This document shows, piece after piece, positions 50,159 to 59,023 of a stretch of DNA of 64,000 nucleotides (position 1 is the first letter of the stretch; each line of letters starts with the position of its first letter). The notes beneath the pieces were generated by a model, which had not been told where the DNA came from, did not search any database, and was given only the letters and a program-made list of their open reading frames with translations. The stretch covers positions 496,001-560,000 of the forward strand of contig NZ_QJHL01000001.1 in NCBI RefSeq assembly GCF_003202405.1, written 5' to 3'. The translations under genes were made by a program, and so were the position numbers. Origin of the DNA: Flavobacterium hydrophilum (GTDB lineage: Bacteria > Bacteroidota > Bacteroidia > Flavobacteriales > Flavobacteriaceae).

Positions 50159-53038
50159 ATGGCAAAGGGAGTAAAAAAAATAAAATGGGTTGGTTCTGGT
50201 GGCGTACTGGGAAATCATAGTTTGGAAGATACAATACTTTGTGTCAGACCAAACGAAGAAGCTCCGTTTGTTGTTGGCGAATGGTATAATGAAACCCCTG
50301 AAGAAGACAAAAGAAGAGACATTACATGGCTATGGATGGATCAAAAAAGAAGAACGATTTTTAAAAGAACAATAAAACCTGCGGGAATTCCTTATGGCGT
50401 TAACCTGCCAAAAAAACTCTGTGGGAATTATGCCTTTTATTTAGAAGCTAGTTTATATGGTGGACATGATCATAGAAAAACGGGACTGCATGTATATGGA
50501 AAATGTGATGAAAAAATAATCTCATCTTCCTGGAGTAAAAAAGAAAATGCAGCAGATCATAGTGCAATAAGTTATGGTGATGACTTATTCATTACATTAG
50601 AAGCAGAGGGTATAAATGGTAATTCACTAACATTACAGTTGTACAGTGCGAGAAAAACGGATAAAGCTTTAGAAACTGTAAGAACAAAATGTGTAGATGG
50701 AAGAATTAAAGCGACATTTAAAACAATGTCTTGTTATTGGGGATTTCCAGGATTGCCTGACGATGTAGAAATTTTTTATATAAAAGTAATTGATATTAAA
50801 GAAGATTACATTAAAAATGCAAGTGGAAATGACAAAATACTTTCGTTTAATATAATAAAAACGAACAGTATAATTACAATACCAGTATTTGAAGTACCAA
50901 CTAATACAGCTCCTTTAACAATTGATACAACTCCAGTTGAGGAAATAGAAAGAACAGAAGGCATTGTTACGGTATATTTTGCTAAAGAAGAATTTACAAA
51001 AGAAACCACAGAGGTTGATGGCCAGCACGAGTATAAGTTTGCCAATCCTAACATCAAATATGATAAGAATAAAATTGCAGCTATTATTAAAAGCAAAGTT
51101 GATTCACTAGTCAAAGCAGATAAAAAATATGCAAAACTGGATGATGTTAAAAATGCTCTTGTAGAAGAATCGTATGAAAAAGATTCTACCATAACATTTA
51201 ATTTATGCAAATTAGGAGTTGAATACAAAAAAATCAATAGTGCCCCACTGGAAGAGGAGGTATATGTGGTTGCAAAAACATTTTTATTAGATGGAAAAGA
51301 AGTTTCTATTACAATAAAAGAAAAAGAAGCTATTGTAGTAGATGCAGATGCAGCTGTACCTGTTTTGGAAGCCAAAGAAGATGGAGCAGAACTTACAACA
51401 CTAAAAGCAACTGTTGAAAACGACATAGCAAAGGTAAAGGTAAAACTACGCCCAAAAGCCGATGAAGATTTAAAAGTATGGAAAGAAAAACTGCTTAAAG
51501 GAAAAAAAGAAGAAGCTTATACCTATACGTTTAAAAGTGAAGAAACAACTATTACAGATGAAAACAAAAAGCAATTTGCAGCAATAATACTAAAAAATGC
51601 AAAAGAAGGAAAACAAGGCAATACCAAGATAGCAGCCGGAAAAACAGCTTTTGTCGACGATGTAGAAAAAGCTTTAGAAAACAAAACTTACAAGGGTGGT
51701 GATCCTATTACTTTCGATACCTATAAAACACAAGCCGAAAATCTTTGGTTAAAAGCAGAATGCCAAGGTGATACTGTAAAACATGAAGGTGAGTTTTTGA
51801 AAAGAGATGGGGAGTATTTTGTGATTGGGAAAAAATGTGAGTGTGAAGAGAGGGTAAGAGCTTTCTTAAGAACATTAAGAGTTGGTGAAGGAACTGGAGA
51901 ACTAATTAAGTCAAGAGATAAAAAGACTAATGAGATAATTTATATACCACACGATTTTGATAAAGGATATACTACTGCTTTTAATAATAATTTTATCACA
52001 GATTTAAGTGATCATCCTCGAATAAATTATGGAGGGTCTAGTGCGGCTGGAGCTTATCAAGTAATGCCAGATACATGGGATGATTTGCAATTCATTAAAA
52101 AGAAAGCACAATATAATATAGATTCATTTAGTAAAGAAAATCAAGATAAATTTTCTGTTTTATTAATGAAACATCACCCTGGTTGTTCTGATTTATTAAC
52201 ACTATTACTAAATGGTCAAACAGAGAATTCAATAAGAGGGCGAGCCAGTAGAATTTGGGCAAGTTTGCCAGAAAAAGGAGATAATAGTAGATATCTATTT
52301 AAAGGAGAGCCACAACCAGTGACACCTATGAAAACGGTATTAGAACACTATGCAAAGTTTTTAAAAGAAGAGTTAGAAGGAGAAAGCCCGTTATATTTAA
52401 AAAAAGGTTTTTTAAATGACTTTAATATTAAATGTAATTGCGGTAATGAATCTGGAGGTAATTCCGATTGGCATGACCCTATTGATAATCCTGAAATAAC
52501 TCTCTATAACTATTATGGTACTTATAATCCTGCTGGTTCATCATTTGGAAAAGTAAGGAATGGAGGAACAAAAAATCATCAAGGATTAGATATTTTTGCA
52601 CCATCTGGAACACCTGTAAAAGCATGTCTTGATGGAACAATAGTAATAGCTGAATATGACGGAAATTGGGGGAATTTGATTGTAATAGAAGTGAATAAAG
52701 AAGATTTAGACAATGCTAAAAGGAATTACACACTAGAGTATGAAGGGGAAATAGAAAAAGGAACTAATTATAGTTCTTCTAATCAAAGATTCTTACGTTA
52801 TGCTCATTTAAGTGAAATGTCTGTAACGGTCAATCAAAAAGTAACAGCTGGACAAGTAATTGGAAAAAGTGGCAAAACAGGAAATGCTGAAGATCAAAAT
52901 GTAAGAGCAAGGCATTTACATTTTGATATTGCAAATATAAAAGATGCTGGAAAAGGGACAGGAGAGAGAGAAAATCCTGCGTTCTATGTTAGATTACTGC
53001 CTGCAAATGATGAGAAACAAAAAAACAATAAAGATTGA
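50159..53038 (+). CDS. T6SS effector: GH104-type muramidase plus M23 endopeptidase
   Basis: 959 residues from ATG 50159. Residues 1-260 are an N-terminal domain with Ig-like parts (HDHRKTGLHVYGKCDEKI) typical of loaded T6SS-iii cargo. Two related spacer modules follow at about 290-400 and 440-560. Residues 564-705 align well with phage lambda endolysin R (GH104): AFLRTLRVGEGTGE with catalytic E577, TDLSDHPR, SSAAGAYQVM, RIWASLP. Residues about 790-945 are an M23 metallopeptidase with zinc ligands H807-x3-D811 and H919-x-H921. Together they would cut both glycan and peptide bonds of peptidoglycan. It follows the PAAR-like gene, and its stop overlaps the next ATG in TGATG. No signal peptide, as expected for T6SS delivery. 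Confidence 0.88.
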   Translation: MAKGVKKIKWVGSGGVLGNHSLEDTILCVRPNEEAPFVVGEWYNETPEEDKRRDITWLWMDQKRRTIFKRTIKPAGIPYGVNLPKKLCGNYAFYLEASLYGGHDHRKTGLHVYGKCDEKIISSSWSKKENAADHSAISYGDDLFITLEAEGINGNSLTLQLYSARKTDKALETVRTKCVDGRIKATFKTMSCYWGFPGLPDDVEIFYIKVIDIKEDYIKNASGNDKILSFNIIKTNSIITIPVFEVPTNTAPLTIDTTPVEEIERTEGIVTVYFAKEEFTKETTEVDGQHEYKFANPNIKYDKNKIAAIIKSKVDSLVKADKKYAKLDDVKNALVEESYEKDSTITFNLCKLGVEYKKINSAPLEEEVYVVAKTFLLDGKEVSITIKEKEAIVVDADAAVPVLEAKEDGAELTTLKATVENDIAKVKVKLRPKADEDLKVWKEKLLKGKKEEAYTYTFKSEETTITDENKKQFAAIILKNAKEGKQGNTKIAAGKTAFVDDVEKALENKTYKGGDPITFDTYKTQAENLWLKAECQGDTVKHEGEFLKRDGEYFVIGKKCECEERVRAFLRTLRVGEGTGELIKSRDKKTNEIIYIPHDFDKGYTTAFNNNFITDLSDHPRINYGGSSAAGAYQVMPDTWDDLQFIKKKAQYNIDSFSKENQDKFSVLLMKHHPGCSDLLTLLLNGQTENSIRGRASRIWASLPEKGDNSRYLFKGEPQPVTPMKTVLEHYAKFLKEELEGESPLYLKKGFLNDFNIKCNCGNESGGNSDWHDPIDNPEITLYNYYGTYNPAGSSFGKVRNGGTKNHQGLDIFAPSGTPVKACLDGTIVIAEYDGNWGNLIVIEVNKEDLDNAKRNYTLEYEGEIEKGTNYSSSNQRFLRYAHLSEMSVTVNQKVTAGQVIGKSGKTGNAEDQNVRARHLHFDIANIKDAGKGTGERENPAFYVRLLPANDEKQKNNKD

Positions 53039-54045
53039 TGAGAAAAATAACGAGAATATTAATACTAAGTTTATTTTGTGTTTGTAATTATGCTTGCAAA
53101 AAGCAACAAAACAATATAAAAAAAGATACTGATGAAAAAGTAAATAAAGAAAATAGAGACCATCATTCTTTAAGTAGAAATGATTCTGATAGCTCATTCT
53201 TTACATATAAAAAATGGGATTTAGTCAATAAAAAAGAAGGCGAATATAAAAGTTCAAACGAATTAATTCAGTTAAAAAAAGAATTAGATGAAAAAAACAA
53301 TATTGGAGGAATAAAGTTTTACTTGAATAATAAAGAAGTAGATTTTATTATTTCTGACGCATATGTCTTTACACCATATCTCTTTGTTGATAAGGATAAG
53401 TGTATTATTCTGATAAAAGAAGAGGATGAGGGAGGGATTTATGGTTATTTTTTATACTATTTTGATGGAAATAAACCAGTTACTAAAGAGTACTTAGATA
53501 TAGCTCCGATAAATGATGTTGAAATTAATAAATTTATTCAGTTTAAAAATTCGAATAATTCAATAAAAATATCTCTTTTAACGGAGAAATACTATAATAC
53601 TGATTTGGAAAAAAATGAAAATTCTAATAGTTATAATTTTATTGTAGATTTTAACAAAAAAGGAGCTTTTTCAAATGGTGTAATAGCAAAAAATAGTTTC
53701 AATAAAATTCAACTTTCTGAAAATCAATCCACTCAATGGAGAGGGAAATATTCCTGTAATTTTCTTAGAATGAAAGAAGAATCCGCAGATCCTCGAGCGT
53801 ACGCTATGATTTATATTAATATTGAAGAGAATGCTGCAACATTCCAATTAGAAAGTTACTTGGAAGACTTAAATAAGGGATTATTTATTCTAAGTTGTAG
53901 TTCAACAGAAATCATTTTAGTAGAAAAAAACAATAAAAATTCCAAATTCATCATCACAAAAAATAATAAAAATTTCAAACTAAAAAGTGATTTACTAGAC
54001 AAAACAATTGGAGAAATTTCAACTTACGAGTTAGTGAAAAAATAG
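53038..54045 (+). CDS. Lipoprotein, candidate immunity protein for the cell-wall effector
   Basis: 335 residues. ATG 53038 is preferred over a TTG at 53035; it overlaps the effector stop as TGATG, so translation is coupled. N-terminus MRKITRILILSLFCVCNYAC is a lipoprotein signal. The rest is hydrophilic, Lys/Asn-rich and beta-rich, with ADPRAYAMIYINIEENAATFQLES, resembling small lipocalin-like lipid-anchored inhibitors in some phrases but no family is recognised. A periplasmic anchor directly behind a peptidoglycan-degrading effector is the typical place for its immunity protein. Base composition is even more AT-rich than its neighbours. Confidence 0.75.
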   Translation: MRKITRILILSLFCVCNYACKKQQNNIKKDTDEKVNKENRDHHSLSRNDSDSSFFTYKKWDLVNKKEGEYKSSNELIQLKKELDEKNNIGGIKFYLNNKEVDFIISDAYVFTPYLFVDKDKCIILIKEEDEGGIYGYFLYYFDGNKPVTKEYLDIAPINDVEINKFIQFKNSNNSIKISLLTEKYYNTDLEKNENSNSYNFIVDFNKKGAFSNGVIAKNSFNKIQLSENQSTQWRGKYSCNFLRMKEESADPRAYAMIYINIEENAATFQLESYLEDLNKGLFILSCSSTEIILVEKNNKNSKFIITKNNKNFKLKSDLLDKTIGEISTYELVKK

Positions 54046-54104
54046 ATTCTATAGCTGATTTAGAAACAAAGTAAAATTGAAAATTAAAAGAACTATAAAA
54101 ATAG

Positions 54105-54299
54105 GATGGCCTTGATAATGGAATAGACAAGGATTGCAAATCCGTGCTATCGGAGTTTTATGTGGCTTTTAAGTCTTTTGATGAACAAAGTGAGCAAGAG
54201 AAATTAGATCAACAAACTGAAGCTAAGCAAGGAAAGATAATAGAATTTGAAGGACAAAATAAGTTGAATTATGATAATATGGAAAATTTTAAAAAGTAA
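54105..54299 (+). pseudogene. Start-less 64-codon remnant between the two lipoprotein genes
   Basis: After a TAG at 54102 an open stretch of 64 codons reads DGLDNGIDKDCKSV...EGQNKLNYDNMENFKK to a TAA at 54297. It has coding-like composition and a Gln/Glu-rich section (DEQSEQEKLDQQTEAK) but no ATG until three codons before the end region. It looks like the 3' end of a lost gene, perhaps an older effector or the tail of an immunity or toxin gene displaced when the module was exchanged. It could also be a non-coding spacer. Confidence 0.45.
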
Positions 54300-54306
54300 A
54301 ATCTTT

Positions 54307-55416
54307 ATGAGGGTAATAACAAAAGTATTTTTTCTATTTGCATTTTTTGCATTATTTAATTGTAAAAATAAAGAGTTAGATAGAAAGCAATCTTCAGTTC
54401 TTGTAGAAAAAAAAGTAAAAGAAAATTCATCAATTCCTTTAAAAATTTTATTGTCCGAAAATGAGTTTATAACAGAAATATTTTTTGAAACCGATTTAAT
54501 CAATTTCCGCATATATTATTTAAAGGATAAGGAGACAAGTTATTTAAAAGTTGAACAATTTAACAACTATAGTTCTGTAGATTTTTGTATCAATACATCT
54601 TCAATGGAAGAAGCCAAGAATCAATTCAGGCTTTTCAAAGAGGATTCTTTTTATTATTTAATGATTCCTACATGTGCAGAAGAATTACCAACTTTTCACG
54701 TAGTTAAATTTGATGCTTCAAATAGTTTCAATGATTTAGGTATTTATACTTTTAAATATAATGAGAAAATCATTAGTCTTGGAAAGTTTAATGATATTAA
54801 TTATTCATTATTAAATCAAAATAATGAAGTTGTTATTAAAGGTAAGTTATCAGAAGAGGATTTTTATTTATCTAAAATAACAGATTTTAAAAACAAAACA
54901 GAAATCACTTCTGATGATCTTACTCTTATAAATGAATTATCAAGTAAGAATAGAAGTAGTCATACACAAATAAGTAAATTTATTGGTGATAAATTTATTA
55001 TTGATAAAAATAATAAAGGCGATGGTTTATTTAGATCAAATAATTTAGATCAACTGTTCAAATTTAAAAATGAAATTTATAAGCAAGGAAAATCTTTTGT
55101 AAATATTGACAAGGGTTATCATTTAGCAACTATAAACATTATGAATCTAGAATTAAATGAAATTAAAGAAACATACATTTTGTCTTTTAATAAAGATAAG
55201 CTAAGTGACACTTTAAAAATCGGGACAAATTTAGTAATTGATTGTAATATTATTATTGAAAAAAATAATAATGAAAGAGCATTTTGCCTAAGATTAGTGA
55301 ACGATAATAAAATATATACTGTATACTCGCTCGATAGCGAAAATAAAATAATCAAGATGCCTCCAAATACTGCTGTAAGACAATCGGATGTTATCAATTT
55401 AGATGATAGAGAATAA
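54307..55416 (+). CDS. Second lipoprotein, candidate immunity or accessory protein
   Basis: 369 residues from ATG 54307 (MRVITKVFFLFAFFALFNC), a lipoprotein signal; an upstream ATG at 54271 adds 12 residues and overlaps the remnant. The mature part is hydrophilic with many Asn, Lys and Asp. There is no recognised domain and no clear similarity to the preceding lipoprotein beyond the signal region. Very AT-rich. Its place 262 nt behind the first lipoprotein and just before the T6SS structural genes is typical for extra or orphan immunity genes. It might protect against the effector whose remnant precedes it. Confidence 0.65.
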   Translation: MRVITKVFFLFAFFALFNCKNKELDRKQSSVLVEKKVKENSSIPLKILLSENEFITEIFFETDLINFRIYYLKDKETSYLKVEQFNNYSSVDFCINTSSMEEAKNQFRLFKEDSFYYLMIPTCAEELPTFHVVKFDASNSFNDLGIYTFKYNEKIISLGKFNDINYSLLNQNNEVVIKGKLSEEDFYLSKITDFKNKTEITSDDLTLINELSSKNRSSHTQISKFIGDKFIIDKNNKGDGLFRSNNLDQLFKFKNEIYKQGKSFVNIDKGYHLATINIMNLELNEIKETYILSFNKDKLSDTLKIGTNLVIDCNIIIEKNNNERAFCLRLVNDNKIYTVYSLDSENKIIKMPPNTAVRQSDVINLDDRE

Positions 55417-55602
55417 TAATTTACTAAAAGCCAATTTTTAGATAAAAAATATTTGGAGATACACAAACTTTATTTTTAAAATCTTCCTAGTCAGTTTTGT
55501 GCTTTTTTTAAGATAAAACTTATTTAATTAAAAAAATTAACCTAATAAATCTTAAAATAAAACTTCTAACATATATTAATACAAATAATTAAAAAAGTAT
55601 AA

Positions 55603-56763
55603 ATGAAATTTAAATTATTAATCCCTTTTTTAGCACTTGTTTTTAGTAAAAATGTAAGCGCACAAAACATATCTGTACAAGTATTGTCGGCAGTAGAAAA
55701 AGATAAAGTGATTAGTAATGCTGAAGTAATGATTCAGAGAAATGGCGAATCATCGGCAAAGAGCTTAACAAACAATCAAGGGAGAACTACAATCAATAGT
55801 GGATTTCCGGATGATTCAAACACATTATTGATTATCAAAAAAGACAACTATTCGAGTTTGGTGGTAAAATGTCCATGCAACGATATGACGTATGCGTTGA
55901 GTCCGTATATGAAAAATTTAGACGGAATGAGAATCGTATTGAACTGGGGTAAAAATCCGTACGATTTAGATTCGCATTTAACTTTTCCGGGGACTCACAT
56001 CTTTTTTCAGCATCAAATAGGATCTTCCTCTAATCTGGATGTAGATGATACTGATAGTTACGGACCGGAAACGATAACAATTGAAAACAAAAGATTTGGA
56101 GAAACCTATCATTATTTTGTTCACGATTTCAGCAATAAGGATAATCTCAACTCAAATAAATTATCAGCGAGTGATGCAAAAGTGTTTGTATACGTAGGAC
56201 AGTCGTTAGTAAAGACGTATTACATTCCTAAAAATAAGACGGGTAACGTTTGGAATTTATTCAAAATAAATGAAAATGGAGAAATCATAGATGTCAATAC
56301 GGTTATTTCGAAGACTACACAAGATATTGGGATCAATGACGGTGATAATGATGTTGAAGAACAAGTTTACGTTTCAAATGAAGACAAGAAGAGAGCACTC
56401 CAGTTAAACAGAAAAGGCGATCTGGCCTATCAAAATAAAGATGTAGATGCAGCTTTGGAATTTTATAAGCAAGCCATAGAATACTATCCAACATTTGGTC
56501 AGGCATACGGAAATTTAGGTCTTATGTATATCAAAAAAGGGTATAAGGCAGAAGCGATTTACGCAAACAGAAAAGCAATAACGTATGCTTCGGGAAATTC
56601 AATAAGCACTACAAAAGCCAGTGCTTATTACAATATTGCTAAAATTTTTGAAAACGAAAGTGATTTTGAAGAAGCGTTAAACTACTACAAACTCGCCAAA
56701 GAATTAAAAGAAAATACGGTTTATGATAACGCTATCATAAGAGTTAAAGGTAAAATGCAATAA
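55603..56763 (+). CDS. Secreted DUF2135 (YfaP-like) / TPR protein of the T6SS locus
   Basis: 386 residues from ATG 55603 with signal peptide ending NVSAQ. Residues of about 20-105 are a carboxypeptidase-regulatory-like domain (SVQVLSAVEKDKVISNAEVMIQRNGE). Residues 110-240 match DUF2135: LNWGKNPYDLDSHLTFPGTHIFF...VDDTDSYGPETITI. From about 265 two or three TPR-like helical repeats follow (KGDLAYQNKDVDAALEFYKQAIEYYPTFGQAYGNLGLMYIKKG). It is periplasmic or surface-exposed. It starts the run of structural genes with tssK 30 nt downstream, so it is likely a periplasmic component of the T6SS-iii membrane complex, possibly one of TssP-TssR. That assignment is inferred. Confidence 0.72.
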   Translation: MKFKLLIPFLALVFSKNVSAQNISVQVLSAVEKDKVISNAEVMIQRNGESSAKSLTNNQGRTTINSGFPDDSNTLLIIKKDNYSSLVVKCPCNDMTYALSPYMKNLDGMRIVLNWGKNPYDLDSHLTFPGTHIFFQHQIGSSSNLDVDDTDSYGPETITIENKRFGETYHYFVHDFSNKDNLNSNKLSASDAKVFVYVGQSLVKTYYIPKNKTGNVWNLFKINENGEIIDVNTVISKTTQDIGINDGDNDVEEQVYVSNEDKKRALQLNRKGDLAYQNKDVDAALEFYKQAIEYYPTFGQAYGNLGLMYIKKGYKAEAIYANRKAITYASGNSISTTKASAYYNIAKIFENESDFEEALNYYKLAKELKENTVYDNAIIRVKGKMQ

Positions 56764-56793
56764 AGCTTTGTTTAAAAGAAATACATAAAAGAT

Positions 56794-57963
56794 ATGATAG
56801 AAAAATTAAATCATTTTCCCGTAAACTGGATTGACGGGATGAAAATAAACAAAAGCCATTTCTTATCCATGCAGAACAATGTTTCTGAATTGGTAAATGA
56901 TGCAATAGGAATTCATACCACACCCATGAGTTATGGATTACTGGATTCAGGAAATCAAAATAAGGAGGCTACAAAAATTACGCTCGGAATCGACAATCAC
57001 AAATTACTGCGAGTTCGGGTAGAAGAATGCCATGCCATTACTCCAAACGGATCCAGAATTGAAATCAGCAGAAGCAGTACAGATACATTAGACCTTCAGG
57101 TTCCATATCCTGAAGATACTTATGAAATTAAAGATGGAGAACAATTGGTGTTGCTGGCTTGCATCTCGGTTAATTCTAAAAAAAGAATTCCATTTGGAGA
57201 ACCCGATCCAGAGGAAGTTCCGCCAAGATATCCATACACGCAACCCGAATATAAACTTCACTTAATCAAAGCAGAGGAGTTTCGTTCCGGAATAGGTTAC
57301 GGAGGTTTTTATCTGGCTATCGGTAAAGTTTTAATAGGTGATATCACAATCCTTGATGAGAATTATATTCCGCCATCAGTAACTGTTTCCTGTCATCCAA
57401 AACTGGTTGATATGCACGCACAGATCGCACGTACATTTGGTCAGATAGAAATTTATTCGGTTCAGATTTCTCAAAAAATTAACCGTATTCAACAATCTGG
57501 AGTTTTGCCTCAGACTGTAATTCAGTTAACAGATACTACTAGTTATTATTTAGGAAGTTGTCTTACTCAGTTTCGTTGGTTCGCTTTGCATCAGCATCCT
57601 GCAGCGATGCTGACTACTGTAGTGTCATTTGCAAGAGTCATCAAGAACTTTATTGATTCAAAATCGGGAGCGGGTAAAGAAGAACTGCTTAACTATTTCG
57701 CTGAATGGTGCGATATTTCACAAGGAGAATTAGAAATACTCTTTACATCACTTATTAACTCAGGATACGATCATGTGCATATTGATAAAACTACAACATT
57801 GGTCATGAATTTCCTGCTTAAGATTGAAAAGTTATACGAGACCTTAAACAAACTGGATTACATAGGTAAGAAGAAAGAAAATATTGAATTGTTTGTTGCC
57901 GAAACAGATCAGAAAGATATTGTTCACACTTCTAAACGACACAGTTTTTTCATTAAAGATTAA
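56794..57963 (+). CDS. tssK: T6SS baseplate adaptor TssK
   Basis: 389 residues from ATG 56794. Opening LNHFPVNWIDGMKINKSHFLSMQNNVSELVND matches the TssK family N-terminal pattern (V.W..GM.....HFL), and TPNGSRIEI, YPYTQPEYKLHLI and LTQFRWFALHQHPAAM follow in the expected order. TssK trimers bind the TssF/TssG wedge of the baseplate to the inner-membrane complex. It lies 22 nt upstream of tssO. Length fits subtype iii TssK, slightly shorter than Proteobacterial ones. Confidence 0.87.
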   Translation: MIEKLNHFPVNWIDGMKINKSHFLSMQNNVSELVNDAIGIHTTPMSYGLLDSGNQNKEATKITLGIDNHKLLRVRVEECHAITPNGSRIEISRSSTDTLDLQVPYPEDTYEIKDGEQLVLLACISVNSKKRIPFGEPDPEEVPPRYPYTQPEYKLHLIKAEEFRSGIGYGGFYLAIGKVLIGDITILDENYIPPSVTVSCHPKLVDMHAQIARTFGQIEIYSVQISQKINRIQQSGVLPQTVIQLTDTTSYYLGSCLTQFRWFALHQHPAAMLTTVVSFARVIKNFIDSKSGAGKEELLNYFAEWCDISQGELEILFTSLINSGYDHVHIDKTTTLVMNFLLKIEKLYETLNKLDYIGKKKENIELFVAETDQKDIVHTSKRHSFFIKD

Positions 57964-57985
57964 AAAATAATTACGAATAATAAAT

Positions 57986-58498
57986 ATGGAAGTATTAAAC
58001 AAACAAGAACGCCAAAAAGCATTTATAGCTTTTTTAATAGCCTTTATCCTGACTTTTTCAGTGATGTTAATTGCAGTATCGTTTAATTTTTATATGCCAA
58101 AAGCAGAAAATAAATTGCTTAAGGCAGAAAACGAAATGATGAAAAGGGAATACGATTATCAAACCAATTTTTCGGTAAAAATTGACAGCATCAGAATGAC
58201 TATTGATTCTATCAATTCACCAAAAGTAGATAACGATTTTCAGCAGCGTCTGGCGAATGTAATGATTGCCAATATGTATCAGAAAATTCCAAAAGATACT
58301 ACAGACAATAAAAAGCTGTACAACAATATCATTCTTGCATACAAGAATATTATCGACTACAAAAAGCAGATTAGAAGCCTTACACATAATTCACATCTAA
58401 TAGACAGTTTGAACCAATCCGCAAAAACGTATAAAGAAGAGCTGGAAAAAGTAAGCAGGGATTTGGACGTCTGTCGTCAGATTTATCAAAATCAATAA
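57986..58498 (+). CDS. tssO: T6SS-iii membrane protein TssO
   Basis: 170 residues from ATG 57986. One membrane segment near residues 12-34 (FIAFLIAFILTFSVMLIAVSF) with a short cytoplasmic N-terminus, followed by a long helical, coiled-coil-rich periplasmic part (PKAENKLLKAENEMMKREYDYQ; SLNQSAKTYKEELEKVSRDLDVC). Size, single N-terminal anchor and position between tssK and tssB match TssO of Bacteroidota T6SS, which is part of the TssN-R set replacing TssJLM. Confidence 0.8.
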   Translation: MEVLNKQERQKAFIAFLIAFILTFSVMLIAVSFNFYMPKAENKLLKAENEMMKREYDYQTNFSVKIDSIRMTIDSINSPKVDNDFQQRLANVMIANMYQKIPKDTTDNKKLYNNIILAYKNIIDYKKQIRSLTHNSHLIDSLNQSAKTYKEELEKVSRDLDVCRQIYQNQ

Positions 58499-58553
58499 AA
58501 TAGAGTTTAGAGTAAAAAAGAATTAATAGAATAATCACTAAAAATTAAAAATT

Positions 58554-59003
58554 ATGTTATCAAATTATGGAATTGGAGGTAATGAAGTAAAATTAGATGC
58601 TGATGAAGCAATCATTGCGATCCCTCAAAACAGAACACTTGTTGCTCAGAAATTAACAGTTGATGCACCTATTAAACCAGAATTGGTTGAAGGAATTACA
58701 AGTATCGAAAAAGCATTTGAACACTTTAAACCAGAAGTAAAAGTAAACTTTGAAACAGCTGAAGGTGCAACAAAAGTAGAAGCTTTAAACTTTAAAAACC
58801 TGGGAGATTTTGGAATAAAAGGAATTACATCACAAAGCAATTTCCTGTCTGAACTGGAAACAGAAAAAGATCAGTATCAAAAAATCATCCGTCAGTTAAA
58901 GTCTAACAAAATCCTGAAAGCGGCTTTAGAAGACGGAGAAGCAAAAAAAGCTTTGTTAGAAAGTCTTGGAACACTTATCAATGAACTAAAACAAAATAAA
59001 TAA
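58554..59003 (+). CDS. tssB: T6SS sheath small subunit TssB
   Basis: 149 residues from ATG 58554. The central stretch FKPEVKVNFETAEGATKVEALNFKNLGDFGIKGI follows the TssB pattern of VEFxxE...LxFxxxxDFxP. The C-terminal helices carry LSELETEKDQYQKIIRQLKSNKILKAAL and a final ALLESLGTLINELKQNK. TssB pairs with TssC to form the contractile sheath, and it is followed by tssC after 20 nt, the usual order. Cytoplasmic. Confidence 0.92.
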   Translation: MLSNYGIGGNEVKLDADEAIIAIPQNRTLVAQKLTVDAPIKPELVEGITSIEKAFEHFKPEVKVNFETAEGATKVEALNFKNLGDFGIKGITSQSNFLSELETEKDQYQKIIRQLKSNKILKAALEDGEAKKALLESLGTLINELKQNK

Positions 59004-59023
59004 AATTTTAAAAATACGAAGAG

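Noticed and set aside
50806..51426. 206-codon minus-strand frame
   Set aside because: It is antisense to the effector's Lys/Glu-rich spacer and is a run of Ser, Phe and Ile; a shadow.
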